From Candidatus Roizmanbacteria bacterium CG_4_9_14_0_2_um_filter_39_13 (GTDB lineage: Bacteria > Patescibacteriota > Microgenomatia > UBA1406 > GWC2-37-13): a DNA stretch of 9,242 nucleotides. The position numbers and the translations under genes are program-made. The notes beneath the pieces are model-generated. The model searched no databases, had not been told where the DNA came from, and saw nothing but the letters and a program-made list of their open reading frames with translations. The stretch is from the NCBI GenBank assembly GCA_002788865.1, contig PFSC01000004.1:1-9242 (forward strand), read 5' to 3'. Shown piece after piece: positions 1-4,435 of this stretch (positions are counted from its first letter, which is position 1; the number at the start of each line of letters is the position of its first letter).

Positions 1-67
1 CGGGGATGACACAAAATAATAATTGATATATTATGATACAGTTTTGTCAAAGACCGTGAACTCTTAC
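1..67. repeat. Right end of dispersed nested inverted-repeat element, AT-rich variant
   Basis: The segment begins with CGGGGATGACA (the inner repeat end), continues through about 33 AT-rich bases, and ends with TGTCAAAGA then GTGAACTCTTAC (the outer repeat end). The same outer end recurs at 832-854 and 6642-6664, and in reverse orientation at 715-737 and 9194-9216. From position 16 onward it matches 6614-6664 at about 45 of 52 positions, including the AT-rich part. The stop codon of rpmE (64-66) lies inside the outer end. The matching left end, if any, would lie outside the window. Confidence 0.75.
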
Positions 68-360
68 TCTCCAAGAAGCTCTCGGAGAGATTTTGTCTTT
101 TTATTCTGTGATCCTGATTTTTTGTCTTTTTTATTTGCGATGACTTTTTTGTATGCCTTTGCTTGCTTTTCTTTTTGGAGGAATTTTTCGACTGTTCCCT
201 TTGTATCCAAAAATTTCTGTTCGCCTGTATAGAATGGATGACATTTAGCACATACCTCTACTATGATGTTCTTTTTGGTTGAACCTGTAGTGAATGTATT
301 TCCACATGCACATGAGACAAAAGCGTCTTCATAGAACTGTGGATGTATTTTGGCTTGCAT
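64..360 (-). CDS. rpmE: 50S ribosomal protein L31, zinc-binding type with extended C-terminus
   Basis: This is ribosomal protein L31, a small component of the large subunit at the inter-subunit bridge. The 98-residue product has the L31 pattern: an N-terminal MQAKIHPQF-like opening, a CxC pair (C17, C19) and a CxxC pair (C37, C40) followed by HPFYTG. These four cysteines are those of the zinc-binding C+ form. Usual L31 is about 70 residues; here a Lys/Gln-rich, probably disordered tail adds about 28, as in some compact-genome bacteria. The ATG at 360 has no Shine-Dalgarno motif; a TATAAT box lies 9 bases upstream. The TAA stop lies within a dispersed repeat end. Many bacteria keep rpmE next to prfA; here the two are about 1.3 kb apart, separated by a small gene, a repeat element and a gene remnant. 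Confidence 0.96.
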   Translation of the reverse strand: MQAKIHPQFYEDAFVSCACGNTFTTGSTKKNIIVEVCAKCHPFYTGEQKFLDTKGTVEKFLQKEKQAKAYKKVIANKKDKKSGSQNKKTKSLRELLGE

Positions 361-369
361 AAGAAATGT

Positions 370-375
370 ATTATA
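370..375 (-). promoter_or_regulatory. Putative -10 box for rpmE, near-leaderless
   Basis: A perfect TATAAT on the minus strand ends 9 bases before the rpmE ATG. A start about 7 bases downstream of the box would leave only 2-3 untranslated bases. No good -35 hexamer is present at 16-18 bases; the best is TTTTAT. The region is AT-rich, so a chance match is possible. Confidence 0.45.
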
Positions 376-428
376 TCATCAATAATCTAAATATAAAATT
401 GAAAATTTTTTAAGCTATAAAAATTCCA

Positions 429-665
429 TTATGCAGTAGGGAAAACCTTAGCGTTTAATCCATCTATTTGTCTTTGATGGTGTTCCAAAATATCATCGTG
501 GTCGGTGATTTTTTTATCGAGTTTATTGCTCATTTCACCGATCACCTCTACGACTGTCAGAATCTCTTTGACAATTATTGCGGTGTTTTTCTCAAAAGCC
601 ATTTCCATCTCATCTTTTGTAACAAAAACTTTTTTTAGTTTGGCAATGTCATTGTCTGTGATCAT
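429..665 (-). CDS. Small helical coiled-coil protein, function unknown
   Basis: The 78-residue product is acidic and almost wholly helical, with no membrane segment or cysteine. Residues 1-25 (MITDNDIAKLKKVFVTKDEM...) resemble the opening of small coiled-coil proteins common in Patescibacteria genomes, which typically read 'I..LK.VF.TKED'. Residues 28-70 have heptad-like hydrophobic spacing (IIVKEILTVVEVIGEM..., then DILEHHQRQIDGL), and the ending KVFPTA also recalls that family. Function is unknown; oligomerisation through the coiled coil is an inference. The ATG at 665 is preceded, 6 bases away, by a good promoter (TTGACA, 16-base spacer, TAAAAT), so the gene probably has its own leaderless transcript. 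No Shine-Dalgarno motif is visible. rpmE starts 69 bases downstream behind its own -10-like box. Confidence 0.8.
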   Translation of the reverse strand: MITDNDIAKLKKVFVTKDEMEMAFEKNTAIIVKEILTVVEVIGEMSNKLDKKITDHDDILEHHQRQIDGLNAKVFPTA

Positions 666-671
666 GATTTC

Positions 672-699
672 ATTTTATATCTTAATGCTTGTTTGTCAA
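672..699 (-). promoter_or_regulatory. Sigma-70-type promoter of the 78-residue gene
   Basis: On the minus strand TTGACA (699-694) is followed by a 16-base spacer and TAAAAT (677-672). The ATG at 665 begins 6 bases after the -10 box, which puts the expected transcription start at or next to the start codon. The perfect -35, near-consensus -10 and acceptable spacing make this one of the two best promoters in the window. Confidence 0.65.
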
Positions 700-713
700 T
701 TAGAAATCCCATG

Positions 714-855
714 TGTAAGAGTTCACAAGTCTTGACACAGACTGTCATTCCCGAGGAGTGTGAGCGACGAAGCAGTCTCAATTCTATTTGGATTGCCGCG
801 CTCCATTTCATTCCGCTCGCAATGACATGTGTGTCAAAGAGCGTGAACTCTTACA
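714..855. repeat. Complete MITE-like element with nested terminal inverted repeats
   Basis: The ends TGTAAGAGTTCAC and GTGAACTCTTACA are perfect 13-base inverted repeats. Inside them TTGACACA and TGTGTCAA pair, then TGTCATTCCCGAG pairs imperfectly with CTCGCAATGACA, giving about 35-40 bases of nested terminal repeat on each side. The core contains GATTGCCGCGCTC-like sequence typical of widespread bacterial palindromic 'TGTCATT...AATGACA' repeats. There is no reading frame, so any movement would need an enzyme supplied in trans. I see no convincing target-site duplication. It lies between the 78-residue gene and the gene remnant. Confidence 0.8.
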
Positions 856-866
856 AAATCTAAGGT

Positions 867-898
867 CCCCCTTCAGGAAGGGGGCGCTCTTCTGAGCG
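867..898. repeat. Tandem perfect hairpins in noncoding DNA
   Basis: Two adjacent perfect stem-loops follow the MITE-like element directly: CCCCCTT, loop CAGG, AAGGGGG (867-884), then CGCTC, loop TTCT, GAGCG (885-898). They are GC-rich against an AT-rich background. The plus side has no T tract. Reading the minus strand, the hairpins are followed by ACCTTAGATTTTG, only a weak T-rich tail, so a terminator for transcripts of the upstream remnant is possible but unproven. They could also be another palindromic repeat. Confidence 0.55.
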
Positions 899-1050
899 GG
901 GATGTTACATATAATAACCCGAAATACGAAATTAATGGTCGAACTGAAAAAAACCGAATAATTGATACCATTGGAACTCAATTTATCAGGTCAAGTAGCT
1001 CAATTCGCAGAAGATCCCAATAGACCATATATTCCTCAAGGGTAATAAAT

Positions 1051-1589
1051 CTAAATTCCAAAAGAATTGGCAAATATATGTATGCCTCTTGTCATTCTCT
1101 CTTTTTCATCCTTATCAACCGTCTTGCCATTCTCGGGAATTGATAACACGTCTTGATCAGTATCCCCATTGCTCTTTTGGTTCAAAAGCCCAACGGTTAT
1201 TTTCTACACGTACCCAACAAGACGACCATGGCGGTTTTAAACCCTCACTTCTACGTGGCGCATTTTCACTTTTGGAAGTTTGTTGTGGTTTTGTACTTCT
1301 AGCAAGAACAGAATATGAAAATGCCTCCAGATCATCTTCTTGGTATTGAGAATCAGCCTCCCCTATGGCAGGTTCTCCATAAGAACAGACCAGTTTTGAC
1401 CCTCAATTGACGTGCCACCCAAACTTAGTAGCAGACTTGCCACTGCTGCTAAACCAAGTTTGTCTGGCCCAGCTGTATATCTTGATTCTATACCTACAAG
1501 CAACCATCATGAGCTTTTTTATCATCAGGAGTTGCAGGCCGTGCAAACTCACAATTCCCACATGTTTGTGGCATTTCAATCTCAATCAT
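1051..1589 (-). pseudogene. Frameshifted remnant of an unidentified gene
   Basis: No single frame is open, but protein-like minus-strand segments follow one another in changing frames. (1) 1589-1494: ATG start, 31 codons, MIEIEMPQTCGNCEFARP... ending HDGCL, with a CxxC pair and a later Cys. (2) about 1500-1366: GIESRYTAGPDKLGL, then AAVASLLLSLGGTSIEGQ. (3) about 1395-1160: YGEPAIGEADSQYQEDDLEA ... ENNRWAFEPKEQWG. (4) about 1167-1054: DTDQDVLSIPENGKTVDKDE ... FANSFGI, then TAG. A further open frame to about 978 may extend it. Joined with three frame changes they give roughly 190 residues. I do not recognise the family; the N-terminal cysteines suggest a zinc site. The plus-strand frames here read as low-quality shadows. 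The shifts could be real decay or sequencing/assembly indels. Confidence 0.5.
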
Positions 1590-1596
1590 AAGAGGA

Positions 1597-1602
1597 ATTA
1601 TA
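1597..1602 (-). promoter_or_regulatory. Putative -10 box ahead of the gene remnant
   Basis: TATAAT, preceded by GT, lies 7 bases before the ATG at 1589 on the minus strand. This is the same close -10-to-start geometry as at hisS and the antitoxin gene. No clear -35 hexamer is present. The box is 40-50 bases beyond the prfA stop codon. Confidence 0.35.
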
Positions 1603-1643
1603 ACACTTAAAGATGCAAATATCATTCATTAGTTTATATCGCG

Positions 1644-2375
1644 CTAGCAGTCAGAATTTTTAGGATTATCAAATTGTGCTTCAGAGAAGTGACCAAACAC
1701 CTTCTCCCACTTCCCCTGTCCGATAATGTCGTCAAGGTTATGAAAGCTTTTGTTTATGCGATGATCGGTGAGCCTGTTTTGTGGGAAATTATAGGTTCGC
1801 ATCTTGTCTGAACGATCTCCTGCGCCGATATCCTTTATAAAGGAATGCTGTACTCCTTGGCGTTTTTCTTCCTCCAATTGATACAGCTTTCCGGCAAGTA
1901 ACTCTTTGGCTATCTGACGATTGGCTTGCTGGGTACGCTCTCTACTTGTAGTGACTATTATACCTGTGGGTCTGTGAATAAGCCGTACGGCTGATGAGAC
2001 TTTATTTACATTTTGTCCTCCTGCACCACCTGATCTGAAAAATTGCCAGTCAAGGTCACTATCACTTATATGAATATCGTTTGAATTGATTTGCGGAGTG
2101 ACGATGACGACGGCGGTAGACGTGTGCACCCTTCCCCTTTTTTCTGTGCTAGGCACTCGTTGTACACGGTGCACTCCGGTTTCATGTTTGAAATAGTTAA
2201 ATGCATCGGGTCCCGTAATTTTTATCACATTCTCTTCAAGTTGTTGCACCTTAAATCCTTGTTTGGTTGCAAATTTTGAATAAGAAACCAAAAGGTCGCT
2301 GCCCCAGAGTTTAGATTCGTCACCGCCAGCACCCTGCGCGGCTTCAATGACTACGATGTTTGAGTTTATGTTCAT
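1644..2375 (-). CDS. prfA: Peptide chain release factor 1, compact form lacking domain 1
   Basis: This class I release factor should terminate translation at UAA and UAG. It keeps domains 2-4: a GAGGDESKLWGSDLL opening (residues 15-29), the HRVQRVPST segment with the RF1-type PxT stop-codon motif (PST, 75-77; RF2 has SPF), HTS (84-86), the catalytic GGQ loop (119-121), and GDRSDKMRTYNFPQNRLTDHR (187-206). It has 243 residues against about 360 normally: the whole N-terminal helical domain (about 105 residues) is missing and the domain 2 loop before HRVQRVP is about 9 residues shorter than in E. coli. An in-frame TAA lies 33 bases before the ATG, so the missing domain is not encoded just upstream. 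Internal trimming with all motifs intact suggests a functional compact factor, not a broken gene. It follows hisS after 104 bases containing a palindromic repeat. No Shine-Dalgarno motif. It ends in TAG. Confidence 0.93.
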   Translation of the reverse strand: MNINSNIVVIEAAQGAGGDESKLWGSDLLVSYSKFATKQGFKVQQLEENVIKITGPDAFNYFKHETGVHRVQRVPSTEKRGRVHTSTAVVIVTPQINSNDIHISDSDLDWQFFRSGGAGGQNVNKVSSAVRLIHRPTGIIVTTSRERTQQANRQIAKELLAGKLYQLEEEKRQGVQHSFIKDIGAGDRSDKMRTYNFPQNRLTDHRINKSFHNLDDIIGQGKWEKVFGHFSEAQFDNPKNSDC

Positions 2376-2411
2376 AGGTTTAGTAGTGTGTGCAAAAGAT
2401 TCCGTTTATTC

Positions 2412-2470
2412 TGTCATTCCCGACCTGATCGGGAATCTAGGACTGGATCCCCGCGTTCGCGAGGATGACA
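2412..2470. repeat. REP-like palindromic repeat, inner module only
   Basis: The 59-bp unit starts TGTCATTCCCG and ends GAGGATGACA, an imperfect inverted repeat. Inside are CCCGA-CCTGA-TCGGG and CGCG-TT-CGCG small hairpins and a GGATCC. It matches the inner ends seen at 1-11, 742-752 and 9222-9232 but lacks the outer GTAAGAGTTCAC arms. It begins 9 bases after the hisS stop, between hisS and prfA, where it could act as a transcription attenuator or mRNA 3'-end stabiliser (inference). Confidence 0.75.
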
Positions 2471-2479
2471 AGTGTTAAG

Positions 2480-3685
2480 TTAGATCAATAGATCTGTAAG
2501 CTTTCCTGTTTTAGATTCTCCTGTTTGCATATTTTTTAGTGATACGATGCCTTTTTTCACTTCATCGGGTCCAAGGATGAGTACAAATGGAATTTGTTTA
2601 TCATTGGCATATTTCATCTGTTTTCCGAGTTTGTCTGAACTGTTTGGATATATATCGGTTGTAATACCTTCGTCTCGTAATTTTGTTGCGATTTGGATCG
2701 ATTCACCCAGTAAATTTTCATCAAATATAGTAACAAGCACCTGTGCAACTGCTTCGGTTTTTGGAACTAATCCAAGTTCGAGTGCGGCTTCCAAGGTGCG
2801 ATCTAAGCCTAAGCCAAATCCGGTGGCAGGAATATTGACTCCAGATATTGACTCAATGAGGTTGTCATATCGTTCTCCGCCAAGTACCGATCCTCCAGAA
2901 CTTTCTGGTATAACTACTTCCCAAATAGGACCAGAGGAATACGCAAATGAGCGTGCAATACTGGGTTCAAATGCATACCAATCTTCTTCAAATCCAGTAT
3001 TTTTCAGATAATCAAGGACAACTTTAATCGTTTCATTTGGTTTTAGTTCTTTGACTTGTTTCAGGAATGCTTTTGCATCATTTAGGGAAATTCCCTTTGA
3101 TTCCATATCTTTTATCACGCCATCTTCTCCAATCTTTTTTATCTTATCTATAGCAACAATTGCGTCATAGGGTATTCCTTTGAAAAGCGATCTATCATTT
3201 ATGAGAAGTTTTGGTTTTTTGAAGCCAAGTTGTTTGTAAATATCTAGACTGAGTGCCATTATTTCAGCATCCGCAACCGGAGATTCGACACCAAATATAT
3301 CGGCATCTGCCTGAATAAATTCTCTATAGCGACCTTTTTGTGGTTTTTCTGCACGAAATACCGGTTGAATTTGATAGCGTTTAAATGGAAGTTTTAACTC
3401 TTGTCTATATTGAGCAAGAATACGGCTTGTTGGAACAGTCTGATCGTACCTTAGTGCTACTTCGCGATCACCTTGATCGGTGAATTTAAAAAAGAGCTTT
3501 TCATCTTCGCCTATCTGTCCTTCAAAAAGCGATGCATATTCCATAGTAGGTGTTTCTATGGGCTCATATCCCCACATCTCGAATACGCCACGTATTACAT
3601 CGGTAAGCCACTGTCTCTGCTTCGCCTCCGTGGGTAAAAAATCTCTAAATCCGCGTAATGTCTGTAGGTTATTTTGACCTGTCAT
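2480..3685 (-). CDS. hisS: Histidine--tRNA ligase
   Basis: This class II aminoacyl-tRNA synthetase charges tRNA-His with histidine in the cytoplasm. Landmarks in order: LRGFRDFLP (10-18, motif 1 region); RYDQTVP (79-85); motif 2, QPVFRAEKPQKGRYREFIQ (107-125) with DADIFG; the His-specific IARSFAYSSGPIWE (243-256); LGGERYDNL (268-276); motif 3, ATGFGLGLDRTLEA (287-300). Residues about 315-401 form the C-terminal anticodon-binding domain. At 401 residues it is slightly shorter than the usual 420-430. The signature commonly written as RGLDYYTG reads RSFAYSSG here, a divergence worth noting. The ATG at 3685 is 7 bases after the vapC stop; a TATAAT that overlaps that stop codon lies 6 bases before the ATG. 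There is no Shine-Dalgarno motif. It may be expressed from this box, from toxin-antitoxin read-through, or both. Confidence 0.97.
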   Translation of the reverse strand: MTGQNNLQTLRGFRDFLPTEAKQRQWLTDVIRGVFEMWGYEPIETPTMEYASLFEGQIGEDEKLFFKFTDQGDREVALRYDQTVPTSRILAQYRQELKLPFKRYQIQPVFRAEKPQKGRYREFIQADADIFGVESPVADAEIMALSLDIYKQLGFKKPKLLINDRSLFKGIPYDAIVAIDKIKKIGEDGVIKDMESKGISLNDAKAFLKQVKELKPNETIKVVLDYLKNTGFEEDWYAFEPSIARSFAYSSGPIWEVVIPESSGGSVLGGERYDNLIESISGVNIPATGFGLGLDRTLEAALELGLVPKTEAVAQVLVTIFDENLLGESIQIATKLRDEGITTDIYPNSSDKLGKQMKYANDKQIPFVLILGPDEVKKGIVSLKNMQTGESKTGKLTDLLI

Positions 3686-3691
3686 AGAGGT

Positions 3692-3697
3692 ATTATA
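3692..3697 (-). promoter_or_regulatory. Putative -10 box of hisS overlapping the vapC stop codon
   Basis: A perfect TATAAT, read on the minus strand, is followed by 6 bases and the hisS ATG. The vapC TAA stop is contained in it. The -35 region has no good match (AAGTTA or GAAGTT at 16-17 bases). The 6-base distance equals that at the antitoxin and 78-residue genes. Confidence 0.5.
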
Positions 3698-4067
3698 CAG
3701 GCTGGTGAAGTTTTAACTTCGCTACTACTTTAAAATGTTTTATGTTGTGCGTGACCAAAGTATAACCATAGTGTATAGCGGTGGCAGCAATGAGCGCATC
3801 GTTTATGAGAAGTGAGTGAGAAAGAAAATAACTTTTAACTAATTGGTACGCTTGTTCAGATATTTGTTCGTTAATGTGTAAGATGTTGTAATGGTCAATG
3901 AGTTTATTAGTAATCTCTAGTTCATTATTATTTCTTACTCCGTGTAATAATTCGGTAGCAGTTATTACTGAAATATAAGAAGTTCTGCTTTGACGCACAA
4001 AAGAAATATCAGCTTCGACATTATGACTTACATTAATTAGAACGTCGGTATCTACTATATAACTCAT
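3693..4067 (-). CDS. vapC: Type II toxin, PIN-domain ribonuclease (VapC-like)
   Basis: The 124-residue protein is a single PIN domain, the metal-dependent RNase fold of VapC toxins, which cut tRNA, rRNA or mRNA when the antitoxin is lost. Conserved acidic positions are visible: D6 in VDTDVLI (with D8 close by), E39 in TATELLHG, D90 in LLINDALIAATA, and the C-terminal LVTHNIKHF motif (104-112), normally LVTRNxKHF, with His in place of Arg. Length is normal for VapC (about 130). Its ATG overlaps the antitoxin TGA as ATGA, typical translational coupling of a toxin-antitoxin pair; no Shine-Dalgarno motif is present. The RNA target cannot be told from sequence. All catalytic residues appear intact, so the toxin is probably active. 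Confidence 0.92.
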   Translation of the reverse strand: MSYIVDTDVLINVSHNVEADISFVRQSRTSYISVITATELLHGVRNNNELEITNKLIDHYNILHINEQISEQAYQLVKSYFLSHSLLINDALIAATAIHYGYTLVTHNIKHFKVVAKLKLHQPV

Positions 4068-4345
4068 AGAGAATAACGGTTATTTTTTTTTCTAAGGTTG
4101 CGTACCCACGCAACACTATCTTTCATATCCTTTCTGTCTTTCCACATACCGACAAAAGGTTCATTATCCCAGTCAATATTCTTTTTTGGTTTAGTATTTA
4201 GTGCCTTATCGATAGGTATAACTGCAACTTTTTCTTTGCCAAATTTAGTCACTGTATAAGATTTTTTCCCAACAGCGACTTCCTCAATGATAGTTGAGAG
4301 ATTGTCGCGAAAATCTTTTACTGATATAGGTTGTGCAAATGACAT
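4064..4345 (-). CDS. Type II antitoxin, Phd/YefM-type DNA-binding protein
   Basis: The 93-residue protein should neutralise the downstream PIN toxin and repress its own promoter. Residues 7-46 (ISVKDFRDNLSTIIEEVAVG, then KKSYTVTKFGKEKVAVIPID) match the Phd/YefM fold: a helix with the DFRDNLS pattern, then strands ending in VAVIPI. The C-terminal part (61-86, including PFVGMWKDRKDMKDSVAWV) is the toxin-binding tail type seen in many such antitoxins partnered with VapC. The basic end (RKKNNR) is unusual but short. It overlaps vapC by 4 bases, and this TGA is the only TGA stop among the intact genes. Expression should start from the promoter at 4352-4380, which contains a perfect palindrome well placed for autorepression. 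'vapB-type' in function, though the fold is Phd/YefM and not AbrB. Confidence 0.88.
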   Translation of the reverse strand: MSFAQPISVKDFRDNLSTIIEEVAVGKKSYTVTKFGKEKVAVIPIDKALNTKPKKNIDWDNEPFVGMWKDRKDMKDSVAWVRNLRKKNNRYSL

Positions 4346-4351
4346 AAACCA

Positions 4352-4380
4352 AGAATATTACAAAGTTGCAACTTTGTCAA
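4352..4380 (-). promoter_or_regulatory. Leaderless toxin-antitoxin promoter with palindromic operator in the spacer
   Basis: On the minus strand TTGACA (4380-4375), a 17-base spacer and TATTCT (4357-4352) form a good promoter, and the antitoxin ATG starts 6 bases later. The 18-base perfect palindrome ACAAAGTTGCAACTTTGT (4360-4377) starts inside the -35 box and fills most of the spacer. A dimeric Phd/YefM antitoxin bound here would block RNA polymerase, which fits known autoregulation of toxin-antitoxin operons. The promoter is seen directly; operator function is inferred. Confidence 0.75.
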
Positions 4381-4435
4381 TTTTTTTTAGCCCCGAATCT
4401 CCCCCAGATAGTGAGAGATTTGAATTTTTAAGAAT

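Noticed and set aside
715..742. TTGACA in the outer repeat ends as outward or inward promoters
   Set aside because: No -10-like hexamer lies 16-18 bases from it in the complete copy, nor a convincing one in the AT-rich copies at 1-67 and 6614-6664.
714..855. CRISPR array or tandem repeat
   Set aside because: The repeats are inverted pairs and scattered single ends, not regularly spaced direct repeats with unique spacers, and no cas genes are present.
1089..1349. Plus-strand open frame of 86 codons
   Set aside because: It overlaps the better protein-like minus-strand segments of the remnant and reads as low-complexity Ser/Arg/Leu shadow sequence with no start signal.
1157..1585. Alternative genetic code: reading the TGA at 1405-1403 as Gly would join two open stretches of 60 and 81 codons
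   Set aside because: The joined frame soon meets further TGA and TAA codons, the competing frames give better protein sequence, and the antitoxin gene ends with TGA as a normal stop, so recoding is unsupported.
2547..3011. Plus-strand open frame of 154 codons
   Set aside because: It lies wholly antisense within hisS, whose motifs fix the coding strand.
4386..4425. Hairpin AATCTC...GAGATT after the 677-residue gene as a rho-independent terminator
   Set aside because: On the minus strand it is followed by CGGGGCTAAAAAAAATT, A-rich and not T-rich, and the stem is only six pairs with a 13-base loop.
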